Origin: Bimastos eiseni
Taxonomy: Eukaryota; Annelida; Clitellata; Crassiclitellata; Lumbricidae
Assembly: GCA_959347315.1 (NCBI GenBank)
Contig: OY365810.1
Span: 28,510,924-28,574,923 of the forward strand
DNA: 64,000 bases
Direction of reading: 5' to 3'
Part shown: positions 12,859 through 25,800 of the stretch, piece by piece
Position numbering within the stretch: position 1 is the stretch's first letter
Layout: every line of letters begins with the position of its first letter
Program-made: the position numbers and the translations under genes
Notes under the pieces: model-generated
Databases searched by the model: none
Told to the model about the DNA's origin: nothing
What the model saw: the letters and a program-made list of their open reading frames with translations, nothing else

Positions 12859-13640
12859 GATATTTGAAAAATTGCCTAAATTAATTATATGCAACGAAGC
12901 TGAGAATTTAGACGCTAGAAGGCGATTAGACGTTTAAACGTTCGATATACAGGGTGGGCCATGGTCCAACTTTGAAAGCAAATAACTCCGCCAATATTCG
13001 GAAGTAATTTATACTTAATACATCAAATCAAAGATATTTCACTCTAGTATTATCTTAGAAAGTCGAACTGGTACTAGTTTCGAAGCTTAAGAAATGTTTG
13101 GATCAGCTATAGCTGCCCTATTTTGTTGTTGTCAGTTACGCAAATGGCGCCGTTGACAGAATTTTGCGAACCAACAAGGAATTTAATTCCTTTAAAATGA
13201 TTAAAGAGTTTCCTAACAGAGGCTGGAATAAACTACCTTAAATCGCATATGATATTTGAAAAATTGCCTAAATTAATTATATGCAACGAAGCTGAGAATT
13301 TAGACGCTAGAAGGCGATTAGACGTTTAAACGTTCGATATACAGGGTGGGCCATGGTCCAACTTTGAAAGCAAATAACTCCGCCAATATTCGGAAGTAAT
13401 TTATACTTAATACATCAAATCAAAGATATTTCACTCTAGTATTATCTTAGAAAGTCGAACTGGTACTAGTTTCGAAGCTTAAGAAATGTTTGGATCAGCT
13501 ATAGCTGCCCTATTTTGTTGTTGTCAGTTACGCAAATGGCGCCGTTGACAGAATTTTGCGAACCAACAAGGAATTTAATTCCTTTAAAATGATTAAAGAG
13601 TTTCCTAACAGAGGCTGGAATAAACTACCTTAAATCGCAT
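12859..13640. repeat. 392-bp direct tandem duplication
   Basis: 12859-13250 and 13251-13640 read the same over their full length, including the left terminal repeat of the mariner-like relic. I found no difference by eye. Either a very recent duplication or an assembly artefact. Confidence 0.9.
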
Positions 13641-14097
13641 AATACGAAGAATTGATGAAACAGGAGCTTCTAGTCGTAAACCACGCAAATCGGTGTATAC
13701 GCACGGCGCGCACACCAGCTAACATTGCTCGTGTGTCAGAGAGTTAATTTGATGTCAAGATGATGACCCGGGTACGACCAACTATCTTCAAGTTAATTGT
13801 TAATATTGCTGTGTAGTACAACATGACTGACTATAGGGTTACATTTGTTTAATTTACTGTTAACATTGTCATGACTTTTTCATTAGCTATAATTATATAG
13901 TCACTATAAAGACGGTGACTTTTGTTATGTCACGATTTGCGCCATGAAGGTTAAAGATGCAATAACCAACGTTTTTTAATCTTACTACTAGAGTGAGATG
14001 CCTTTAATTTGAAGCATTAATAATAAATAACTTCCAAACATTGGCGGAGTTATTTGCCTGCAAAGACGGGCCATTTATGCTGGCCCGCCCTGTATAT
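12950..14097 (+). mobile_element. Second mariner/IS630-like relic
   Basis: Left end ACAGGGTGGGCCATGG (about 12950, duplicated at about 13342) and right end TGGCCCGCCCTGTAT at about 14080 are inverted, with matching subterminal AAATAACTCCGCCAAT. Coding traces include KEFPNRGWNK, IRRIDETGAS and RTPANIARVSES, resembling the N-terminal helix-turn-helix of mariner-type transposases. The catalytic part is absent. Confidence 0.8.
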
Positions 14098-14264
14098 TCC
14101 GTTCGCAGTCGAAGCATTGGAAATTGCAGGATAGCTTCTATATTTCTAGACTTTAGCTGCAAGCCATAGTCAGAGTTTTAAAAGGGAGATGAAGTTATTA
14201 AGTTTGAAATTAAAACTAGTCGTCCAAGCTTCATCTGGAAATGCATTTCTGTGTAGGGCTGTTT

Positions 14265-14488
14265 GCAAAATAGGTGATGCCAGAGCTTGGAGGTTGAGGA
14301 GCGAAAAGCCCCTAAGAACTAGGAAGCCAGAGCAGCATTGTAAGCTTGTCTATCGGGGTCTGGGGCGGAGCCTCTGAAGCCTGCGCAATTTAAACATTTG
14401 ATGCCAAATGAAGTACATTTTGGGCTCTTATTTACCTCAATTTTTCAACTTTAATTTCGAAATAAAAGTACCTAAATCGTCTCGATTG
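14265..14488. repeat. Dispersed repeat, copy 2
   Basis: Diverged partner of 12645-12858, with the same TTTCGAAATAAAAGTACCTAAATC end. Confidence 0.65.
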
Positions 14489-15122
14489 GAGACAAAGTTT
14501 TATTATATTTTATACAGTGGATCTTAATTGTGAAATGTACAATTACATATCCTTTAGTGCACCCCCCTATAAAAACTCCTCTGATTTGCACGAATCCCAA
14601 GTCTAGCCTGGGCAGAGTGGGGGGCCGCTGCCCCAGCTTGCCCCTGGAGACGCTAATGATATATATAATATATATTAGGGTTGTCACATATATAATGTAT
14701 TATATATATACATATATAACAGAGAGAGCAATAATTAAGAGTGCACACTTAGTGACAATTGTATCTCAGCAGACGAGGTTGAATGAGTTCAAAGACGGAA
14801 GATTTACACCGTCAGTTTGTGAATTATTATCGACTTCTAGTGAACGTGTCTCTGAATGTCACAGCCTCGCCGATCGCATATCATAATAAAAAATATCATT
14901 CAGTCTTAATAATCAATGGACGTGTCTGTCGAAGAGCGGAACGTGACGATCGTGAGCCTAGCTAGGGTGAGTGACTACTACTCATTTACATGTAAATTAC
15001 GGACGGAACCTGTTTGTGAGACCATGACTAAGAAAAGGCCCCCCCCCCATCAATTGAGGTTTTGCCTTTTCATGCGTCAATTATGTCACGGAAAGGTTCA
15101 ATAATTATTCATACTCTGGCTC

Positions 15123-15128
<6 letters not shown>

Positions 15129-15162
<34 letters not shown>

Positions 15163-15357
15163 GCACACATGTCATATATATACATATATGAGATTAAACT
15201 TATGTATAGGCTACATGTGTGCATATGTAGTCTTATTTATAAGACCTCTGTATGTATCTATGTAAGTATGGATCTATAAATGCATACACCCCTCCCTCCC
15301 ACCCACCCACCCCCACACACACATACCTACATACAGACACATACACGCGCGCAATTA

Positions 15358-15411
<54 letters not shown>

Positions 15412-15440
15412 GGTGTGTGGGTGTGTGGGCGTGTGTGTAC
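15129..15440. repeat. AT, CA-rich and GT microsatellites
   Basis: (AT)n at 15129-15161, a C/A-rich stretch at 15290-15345, (GT)n at 15358-15402 grading into GGGT/GTGTGG to 15440. The open frames here are artefacts. Confidence 0.95.
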
Positions 15441-15900
15441 CTATCGCGTTGTTAGAGAAACCTCTAGGCCTAAAGAGCGTTACTGTAACGCGCAGGCCTG
15501 CACAACACACGTCGTTACATGTTTCCAACATCGACCATAATAAATAATTATGACCTCGAGGACCAGTCGACTATGTTCGTTTTCCAATGAATTATGGGGC
15601 GTCATCTTTTGCCACCGCTACCCTTTAGAATGGAAGCCCCGCCAGTTACAATCCCCGTGTACGGACAATGCTATAGCCTGAGATTTAACTCGCTGAACAG
15701 AGCCAACACACCAACATTCAACATCTGAACACGAACAGACCGAGGTGTCTTACCATTGGCGCACGCAGTAACCAGCGCAGCTGAGCAAGAGGCCTCCAGG
15801 TAAATTATCTATTTATGAGGAATTTATCAGTCAATGACTGTAGCTTAAGTCGAAGTTTTACTGAACATTTTCACGTCTGACTTGCTGTGGCCCTGTGTAT

Positions 15901-16136
15901 ACAGGCAATATGTGTGAAATTAAGGGATTTTGTAAAATCCCTTAAATGCCTAGGCAATTTCTAAAACCTTAGCTCAAATCTAACCCTGCACTAACCCTAA
16001 CACTGACCCTAGCTAACCCACACCCGAACCCTTAGGCCTACTCTAATCCTAACTGTAAATAGGTGATTCTACATACTGCCTAAAATCTAAGAAATCTGGT
16101 ATTTTACCAAATCCCTATTTCACACATTGCGCCTGT
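15901..16136. mobile_element. Short TIR element with subterminal palindrome
   Basis: Ends ACAGGCAATATGTGTGAAAT and, inverted, ACAGGCGCAATGTGTGAAAT; similarity continues over about 40 bp (AGGGATTT..GTAAAAT). The interior has degenerate CTAACC repeats. Non-autonomous; superfamily unclear. Confidence 0.72.
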
Positions 16137-17321
16137 AACATATAGGCATACAGATCAGGAATATTCATAGGGGCTAATTTATTTGGAGGCGCCTGAAGGC
16201 CTATCGCTTGGGAAACGTGAAATTCGTTGATTTATGAGAAGGCGTTTACACTTGGCATATGAATAGACGCATAGGCCTATATTCAGTTGTTAAGCTGTAT
16301 AGGTTATTATTGTAGAATGTAGACATGAGCCGTTTATTATGTAAACTGCAGTGGGATAGGTCTATTACCGTTTACTATTTACTGCTTGGTTTGTTTGGGT
16401 AAGGCAAGACCAAGGCAAGCCCCTCAATGACGTCATGAACTTCTGTCTGAGGCTGGGCCATAGGGGACTAGCCTCTGACACCAACTGCTCAATCGACTGA
16501 TGCGCACGATTACTTTATTTTTGTTCGGCTACGAGATATTCTAGCATCAACATTTTGTTCATGGATTTCATGGTTGGAAAAGCAGCAATCAGTTAATTCG
16601 GCATATTTGTATAGACCCTATATAGTATGGTAGGACTATCATGTGTAGGTGTATGAAAATTATACGGCAGAGGCGTTTGTAGTAAGCACAGCTGTAGGCG
16701 TTACGCATGTGCATGTATTCGGAAAAATCTATACCAGTATAACAGTACGACCTTCAATAGGCGTAAACGAACCGCGCCCAGCCGGCGATGCATGGATCGT
16801 TGAGGGGCGGGGTGGCCTACCATGCACGACGGACGGACCCAGGTCGAATATTGACGCTCAGCCAACTTTGTAGCCCGTGCACTGCTGCTAATTTATCTAG
16901 TCTATAGATTTAGTGCTACGCGACTGTTAACCATTATAATTCTCTACGGCCCGTGGGTCACAGTCCAACTTGAATGTACTGGGCTATACTCTACTCACTA
17001 CATATGTCGTGTCACGTGGTTTCGCTATAACGTTTGAACATCTTCGATCGTTCGACTGCAGTTAAGAATGTCGCCTTCAGAACGCGTAGACTAGACTCTA
17101 TGTGTCAAAGTTGGATATAAATGGACGAAGCTCAGTCACAGTCTACATCGAAGTTTGACTGAGCCGTTTCACGCCTGACTTGCCATAAAACCTACGCAAT
17201 TATACGGCCTGCTGTTTCCATTGCATCAGCCAAAGCTAGTCCCTGATGTACTAAAACATGACATTTATAATTCTTCGCTACTGCATTTGAATCGCCGTGT
17301 GTGCTTCTTTTGCCTTTGACA

Positions 17322-17492
17322 TTGTTAAACCATATCAACAACGTAACAATTAAAAAGTTTCAGTTGTATCTCTACCCATCAGCAATAATAATTACGTAAG
17401 ACACACACGCGTTGTTAAACCATATTAACAGCGTAACTATTAACAAGTTTCAATTGTATCTCTACCCATCATCAACAATAATAATTAATTGT
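17322..17492. repeat. Two-copy tandem duplication, about 90 bp
   Basis: Both copies contain GTTGTTAAACCATAT and TTGTATCTCTACCCATCA, with small differences between them. Confidence 0.85.
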
Positions 17493-18013
17493 GTGTGTGT
17501 CTGTCTGTCATGCTGCAACGTTTCACTTATTCATCCGATTCACAGGGCTTTTGCGCAAACCTTACTGCATTCGGTGCTATTGTAAATTAGTTGAAATAAT
17601 GCCCGACTGGTGGTTAATAATACGTTTAAATATTGACGCGTATGAGTCATACATCGTGTAATGAAGGTTACGTATATATCCAGTTATTAAAATTTAATGG
17701 AAGCTTAATGGATGAAACTCGATAATAGCGCCAGTTGAAGAAACTGAAACTTTGATCCGTGATTTTTACAGGTTAACAGTCAGTAATTGAATATTAACCA
17801 CGTGCAAGGCTGTAAGCTTGATTTTATTTGCAGTCTCCAAAATTGTCAAGATCTGGCATACAATTCAGGTTCTCGAAAGTTTGCTCAAACAAACATAGGC
17901 CCACTAGGATATAAGCTACTGATCTATTCTTTAAGCGCAACGGTTAACACGTGGGCCCTACCCTTCAATGGCTTTCTAATCTAAGGGAAACTATCAATCA
18001 CCCCATCTTTACG

Positions 18014-18014
<1 letters not shown>

Positions 18015-18080
<66 letters not shown>
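18015..18080. repeat. (TC)n microsatellite
   Basis: About 33 perfect TC dinucleotides. Confidence 0.97.
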
Positions 18081-18083
<3 letters not shown>

Positions 18084-18139
18084 CTGTCTGTCGCCCCCCT
18101 CTCGGTTTAAACACCAGAATTCGGAAACCTCATCCCAAT

Positions 18140-18420
18140 CTTGTTCTCTCACCTTATAGTGTTCTGCAAGGTTCTGTTCTCGGACACCTCTTGTTCACTC
18201 TCTAAGTAGGACATACCCCCACTCAGTTCACTCGTCAAAGCATATGCTCAGTTGACCATCACCTTTACGGTAGTACATGTACACGCTGACGACACCCAAT
18301 TATTCATCTGTTCTTCTTCAAACAGTTTCTCCGATTCCATAGGTCACCTTCATTATATGGTTACCCAGATCTATCCTGTGTCCGAATGGTAAGCCACTCT
18401 AAAACTTAATGCATACGTAA
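18140..18420 (+). pseudogene. L2/CR1/Rex-like LINE reverse transcriptase fragment
   Basis: Reads SVLQGSVLGHLLFTL, then after a frameshift HHLYADDTQLFICSSS, the QGS and YADD boxes of L2/CR1-type reverse transcriptase. It is truncated at both sides and out of frame. Confidence 0.82.
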
Positions 18421-18429
18421 ATGCCTACG

Positions 18430-19632
18430 TGCACGAGCAGCTCAAGAAAATTCCAGTTTCTTTCATTTTGCTTGACCTGGATTGTGCATCCACCCAAACA
18501 TTCACTGAAAATTTTCCTGTAGGGAAGATGATGATTCAGGAGTCAAAAAGTGTAAATTTTGAACAAAACCAAAGCTTCTTCGGTTTTGCTGCATAAATCA
18601 GCGGACACGTTTGCGTTTGTTAAAGAAATGAAAACGTCTTAATAAGTTGAACTTGCAACATGAATAAAATGTGTTCAAAGGCAGATTTTTATAATTGGAA
18701 TGACATAGATTTAGACGAACTTTTCGGCGATTTTACGTTCAATGTTATCCTTACGAGTACCCGGATGTAATTTAATCTATTGTAGGCCTGTAATTTAGCC
18801 ACCGCAGAGTGGCACAGACATCGCCGGCGATGTATCCGGAAAGATGATTGGCTGTCGCGTTGCGGCTTCATGTCCTTTCCATATTTGTCCGAGAGTTTAC
18901 GATTACGATTCCACGTTGAAGAATGCCAGTATTAATGTAGATTATTAATGTGCGTTTTAATGTGTGTCTCATATTCACTGTAGCCTACAGAATAATGTGC
19001 ACGAAGCAACATCGTGCTGTTTTCAGTGGTCGGAATCCTCCTCCTAGATAATGGCCTCCCTTTGTATTATGTGCATTTCTTGGTGAGAGATTCTGCAATC
19101 ACTTTCTACAAAAACTCGGAAACTATTATTTACGGCGAAGGTTGATCAGAGAGCGCCTTTGTATAGATGGGACATTACGATATAGGCCCAATATACAAAT
19201 GTTCGGAATGAGTTATTGAATTGTAATTACTGTCTTCTAAGTTTCGACTTGGCACGCTGAAGTTGACCCTTAATCCTGCTTTTTTGATTTGTTGGTGAAT
19301 AACCTTGGTTTCTGTTATTTCGCGGCATTGTAATTTATCGGTGGAAATTACGGTGACAAATCACAGCTATTGTAAATTACGTTGTGTCGGGAGATCAGGC
19401 CTAGTCTTGACGCCGAGATGCATATTGTCGGTGTAAGACATGCGGACGGCGACAATTATTAGCCAGTGTGTGCTTCGGTCAGAGGGATGAATACAGTGAG
19501 AGGGTCATGTGGTTAAATGGCCGCAACTGATGGAAATAAATGTGATGCGTTTCTAATTTAGAGTTGAAATCGCAAGGAAACTCGTCTTAAATTACGTCTC
19601 CAACAGACAGTTAGAACAAACTCCTCTTCAAG
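18430..19632. other. Region upstream of CREB3L
   Basis: No coding homology. It should include the CREB3L promoter and 5' UTR, but I see no convincing TATA box or start-site signal. Confidence 0.5.
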
Positions 19633-19716
19633 ATGGATTCTTTGTTTCCGATGAACACACAGTCAGACGATTTCATGAACTGTCTGGATTTTGGAGACGG
19701 TAATGTGACAGACGAG
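19633..19716 (+). CDS. CREB3L: CREB3L exon 1
   Basis: First coding exon, 28 codons beginning [14 protein letters not shown] and ending before a gtaagg donor in phase 0. It is short, acidic and contains the initiator. The phase agrees with exon 2, but the next exon lies 3.5 kb away, so this assignment rests on position, context, donor and acidic composition. Confidence 0.75.
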
Positions 19717-22700
19717 GTAAGGATCCCTGTAAAACATTTATCGGAAGAATAGACATGTGCCATATGTTCATAGTTCATGAGCTTTAGTGTCCAAATACAG
19801 AACTCCGGTCACTATTGTGTATTTAGCTGTATGATTTACATTATATGTAATATTTCTTTCAAAAGAGCTTGAATCTACGACTCACTAAAGAAATAGGCCT
19901 ACATTTCATTGCAATAGCACAATCCAATATAAGGAAATGAACTATATAGCAAAATCCTGGGAAACGGATGTACGTTAATACGGGTGCGTAGCGAATTGTC
20001 GAAACCCGAATCTCTTAAACTGATTTCTGCTGTATCCCCGAAAGCAAAGCTGGATTGATGAAAAGGATTCTGCTTAAATGGAAGCTGGATCGATTAAAAG
20101 AATCCATTCAAAAGCTCGATTCATTAATGAATTGCGCAGTTTTGAGACAGTTTGGCGCTTGTAAATAGTACATTGCAGTTTCTGTGGAATCGGGCTTGTT
20201 AACCTTTTCGGGGATTCAGGTTTCGATGATTCGGGTTGATCCCTTTTAAACCATGGGTATCAAGTGCTAGTTAGCTGAATGGTTCGGGTTAGTGTAGTTT
20301 TTAGACATAATTTATTTGAAAAACCTGTAGCCACAGGAGTAATTAATCTGCATTGCACGTCCGAAGTTTCAGACGCCAAAGCATCACGCTTGAGATTGAT
20401 AGCATGCTGCTTTAGGTTAGAAGTTCTAATTATACCAGCCATCATCATGAGTACGGCCAGTATAAATTAGCAGCAAAACAGTTAAAAAGTCACAATAGGA
20501 TTATGTATAAATTTGGATCAAATCATGGCATGTTCACAGCAAATTCATGTCGTGAAATCACTTTAATTAGATGCGACCAAATGATAACGTAAATTATGGA
20601 TGAACTGAGTGTCAATTTCCTGCCGAGCACTAAGTTTTACGAGTTGAGTTGTTACAAGTCTGAGTTTCGAACATTAAATAAATCTTATGCTCTTGATTTT
20701 AGTTCGGGAGTTTACACAATTTTGTATGAAATTTTGGTTTTGCCTCAGTTTATACTTGGATGTAGTAACAATTTAGTACAAATGATTCTTAGTTAGGTCG
20801 ATTGTCATTTTAAAAACAAAAAATTCTATTTTCATATCAAAACTGATAAATGGAATGCCGATTTGTATTAAAACTCGGACTCATTGTTTCTCCAAGTCCG
20901 AGTTTATGCTGAGTACTACAGAACTCGGTCGAGCTGAGTTTCAGAGCCGAGTTTCGGTTCATCCCTAACGTAAATAACAAAGAAACGACATTGTTGTTAT
21001 GTATAAAGACTAAAAATGGCACTGTAGGTGTTCTGCTTCGTATCAATTTTGTATTTACTTATATAGATTTAACCATATCATTAATAATAATTATATTATT
21101 TAATTAATGATTATAATAATAATGAAAAAATAATGATAATAAGAATAATTTCTTTATTCTGAAATTTTGACATCGCCCTTTGTCCAACATTTTTGGCTCA
21201 GAAGTTCACACGCCTCAAAGGCGCAATTGCAGTTCTACTGCAGACCACTGTGTGCAAAAGACTAGCTCAAGGTCCCTACACAGTGACCCTCAGATGAGGG
21301 TTGAACCTGCACACTCGACACACACTGAGCGTTACTGGCCGACCGCTCTAACCTATCGGGCCACTGTAATAATGATAGTATCTTCATTAATTTAAAACTG
21401 ATAAACCACAGTATGATTATATGTACAGTATGAACAGATGTTGACAAGTTATTATGGGTGACGAATTTGACTGTGGATACATTGTTTCTGCAATATTATT
21501 GACCATTAGTACTACCATTATTGTTTGTAGAGTCAAGTTGTCTTCTGTAGTTAATTAATAGCTCCACAGCTTATAGAATATCTTCTGGCCCTAATCATGA
21601 GGTAACATTTTCTAATGTGATTGACAGTAAAGTGTAGTTCTAAAGAAGAGCAGTGTTAACAATTGTGTTAGTTTAATCTAAATTGTAAAGTCCAAATGAC
21701 TAAAATGCTGCTTGATAGTGAAGTGCAGGATTCCTGCTTAGCGCTTAGCCACCAGTGCTGGATAAATTAACTGTTTCTATAAGGAGATGAGAATGGTACT
21801 GAGATGATGTGGCTTATTGGACCATATCTGGAGCAGGTTATAATTATTTCTTAATGCTGGATGATAATTATGCAATATTTAGCCTTGTGAGTATTTCAAT
21901 CTAATTTGAATAGCAGCAATACCTAATACCTTAGCAGCAATACTTAATTTTCATGATTTCAACCTAAGGCAGCACATAGCCTCTGCACTTCCTTGAACCA
22001 AAATTTTTTTTACCAACTTTGCTTTTAAGAGAAGTTCACGTATACTGTGCAAAATTGGCTATTAAGATATACTGGTATTTAATTGCAGATGTAGCCTACA
22101 TGCTATAAGGCCTTCAGTAACCATTCAGTTAAAGTAAATCATAAGCATTAAATTGTAAGTTTAAGTGTCAAATACATTGTACAAACAAGCTAAACTAGCA
22201 GTGATCACATGCTGGAATGTTAACTGGTAACAATGTTACATCACATTCCAGATTCGTTTGCTGTCCACATGCAAATTGATCCGACAGCCAGAATATTGCA
22301 TGCCAGAATATTGTAATCTGCATATACGATTAAATGGCTTTGATATACTCAGAATAATCAATAGTGGACCAGTTTTTCGGCTATAACCGAACATTTGTGA
22401 TATGCACATACCCAGGTCCATTGAAATTCCTTAAATTAAAATGGAACCAGCCATCTTCTCTGCACATGATCGAGTTGGACACTTATTTGTTACATTGACT
22501 GTATATTATGTATATATAGATTAAGAATTTATTATTACATGTATTCTTTATTGAGCACTGGCATTTATTTTCTATGGTTATTCTTATCTTGCTCTTTTTG
22601 TTTAAACTTGTTCTCTAATCATATCCTTTCTGAATTGTATACATATAGTGCTCAAGGAGTCGTATAACCAATAACACAGCATGACATGAAAGAAAGTAAA

Positions 22701-22845
22701 TATGGTGATGTAGGATACTAATATATATATATATAGTATCCTATATAATATATATCCTATATATATATATATATATATATAGTATCCTATATATATATAT
22801 AGTATCATATATATATATATATGATACTATATATATATATGATAC

Positions 22846-22883
<38 letters not shown>

Positions 22884-25800
22884 GTATCCTATATATATAT
22901 ATATAGTATTCTATATATATATAGTATCATATATATATATATATGATACTATATATATATATATATATATAGTATCCTACTACATCACCATATTTACTTT
23001 CTTTCATGTCATGCTGTGTTATTGGTTTGAACTCTATGTTTATTCCCATATTATATAACACTTTTTGAATCAGCCTAATTATAGTATTATTTAGTTTAGA
23101 AGTTATAGAACTTAAAATTCTGGTTTTGAGTTTTTTTAGTGTAGGTGGGTTTATAATTGAGAAAATAGATGTCACATGATATTTCATTAATTGTTTCTTT
23201 TGCAATTTGTATGATGCAGATGTGGTTGCCAGAAGACCTGCTTACTTACCAGCCTTTGTTGAATGACTGCATGTTATCTGGTGAAAAGAAAGTTCCTGTT
23301 GTTTTGAGTGCAAAAGATGTCCTGCTATCTGCATGTGGGCAAACTACACATGAACAGTTTTTGGCCTTCATTAAGGATCAAGGTCAGATCATGGACCATT
23401 AGAGAAATTTTCTGTAACCTATTTTCAATCCATCAGATTTTTCAACTACCTGTAGTGGGTCTTGAGTATTCTCTGATCAAAGAGATATGTTGACTAACTG
23501 ACAAACTGCACAAAGTTTGGTCTCTTTTCAAGTAGATTATGATTGTTGAATTCACCTATTGTTTGCTTTACTTTTCACAGTTTGTCATTAATTAATATTA
23601 AATTATGATTAATTATACAGTGGAGCAACAACACATAGAGTTATAGAAGTGACAATTGACATGATTTTAATAATAATAATAATAATATATGTTTATATAA
23701 TTACACATATATTAAATATAAGTGTAATGATTTTAATAATAACTTCATTTGATTTCAAATTGACAAACCGCAGTACTTGTGATTAGATGTACACTAGTAT
23801 GAACGGGTGATGTCAAGTTATTAGAGGAATCGAATTTAGCTGTCGGCCCATCAAATTATTTATTTAATTTAACCAGTGCCACAATAAACCAACAATAGTA
23901 AAATAAGATGCTACTAATTTTATTTATTAATGACAAACGTTATTAAACTAATCTAATCAAATTGAGCACGGAAATGGGGTGTCTTTTCAGGTTAAATAAT
24001 AAAGATATTTTAAAGTTTGGCCTGCAGGGTGAACGAGTTTTATCAAACCTTAAGATTTCTTAAAAGGTGTGTAGATTGTTGGATTTGGAGTCAAAGCTCT
24101 TGTAAGAGTGTTTCATATTAATGATAAATTTGAAGTGATTCTAAAATATCATTTATAAGAATTGTTTTTGATTCTAGAATTTGATCATGACATTTATCCA
24201 CTTGTGGATCCAAACGTCGCGATGACACTCGACAAGGAGAGGGAAACGTCAACGGCTGATGAACCGGCCATGACTGAGATCGTGATGACAGAAGCAGCCT
24301 TTCCCTGTGGAACAGAAACGGAAGAGTGTATGGTCGAAGATAGCACGCCCGTCTGTGCGGTACCAACAATTCCAACCAGTGCTCAGAACACTCATTATGT
24401 TCTGACATACAGACCAGCAAAAAATTCTATCTTAAAGCCACAGACAGTGGTACCCACTCTGCAGACAACAACGATCGACACTTCTGAGAAGCTGAAGCAA
24501 CCAATATCCAATGTACAAAAAGTACAAATACGACTGATGCCTCAAGCTGCAACTAACAGAACTCATGGACCCGTCAGATCTCCTCCAGGTAATCATCACA
24601 CTTATGAATCAAATCGGATCTAATATCTTCAAGGAGTTGGATATAATCTGATATCATTTGAATGTTTCTGTTGTGCAATAATTCACGTTTTCGTATCATC
24701 AGTTACTAAGCTACTAAGAAAACTAAATTGTTAAGAATACTTATCCTCTTCCTTGAAAGCATATTCCAGAGCCTGTTCAGACGGTCAAGAGAGTCAAGCA
24801 CTTGAGATTGTGTTCTCGGTAGTGAGCCTCTTAACATTAACTCGTGCTGAAATATTCTATACTTTTTGCTAGCTGAGAGAGAACCTTTGCTATTTATCTG
24901 TTTTGCAAAATAGAAATAGCTCTTGGGTGATTGCACAGATGTTTTATTATGGTTTGAGAGCTGGTCAGACTGATATTGTCATGAACGAGCAAGTTATTTC
25001 ACAGAACCATCTGCATTTATGTCCAAGTGAACTAATTGCTGAATTTGTTTTCAATTTACACTCTAATTTCACAATTTGGTTCAATTATTTCTTCCTGTTG
25101 TGCTGTCAGTTTGTATCTGATTCATCTTAAGCATAACAACTTATCAATGGTTGAAATAAATTCTAAGCAGCATTGCATTATAAATGTTTGACCAATGTCT
25201 CTGTTTTGTCCCTTTTTTCAAACTTCTGTTTACTGCAAAACCAACTGTTATCTTTCCACCTTGACTGCTGTTTCCCATTTTTATTCAGCCTCACAGCCTT
25301 TTCATTAAGAAGTTATATTTGGTAATGACATATATATCAGTATATCTGACATACCTTAAAGAAACAAAACACTAGCACGGATATGTAGCAACAAGACTCA
25401 TTTAGGCATGAGGTTGGGTGAATGTAAATGTTAAGTTGGCATGTTATGATAAGACTGCATTTCCCTTTAACTTTATAAAATGTGAAATAAAACTTCTGTT
25501 TACTTCAAAATTATCAAGATAATAATTACAATATTTTGTAATTGAATTTTTATTTAGCAAATAGGAAATAACCCCATGATTTTATGCCATTCACGTTTTC
25601 TTTCTTAAGCGCTGTGTTCATCTGATGTTCACTGTACAGCTTATTTTTTGTTTCTGTTCTAGAGAGTAATGGCATGAAAAATCTTCCATTGTCGCCGCCA
25701 AACAGTGACAGTGATGGCAGCTTAAGTCCCTTGAGGTCAGACCGACCGAGTATCACACAGACTCATTTGTCACAAAATGGGGCTTCACAAAAGCCTAAGA

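Larger units (their letters stand above)
14489..18140. other. Gene-free stretch
   Basis: No recognised genes. It contains AT and GT microsatellites (15129-15440), the TIR element at 15901-16136, a two-copy duplication at 17322-17492 and a TC tract at 18015. Confidence 0.5.
19717..23219 (+). other. CREB3L intron 1
   Basis: Non-coding, 3.5 kb. It contains a decayed inverted-repeat element (about 19985-20245), a minus-strand SINE (21184-21365) and the hairpin element at 22666-23027. No further exon was recognised; a small unrecognised activation-domain exon cannot be excluded. Confidence 0.7.

Noticed and set aside
21298..21307. tRNA gene, from A and B boxes
   Set aside because: No cloverleaf or anticodon arm is preserved, and the same head-plus-body recurs at other positions, so it is a SINE.
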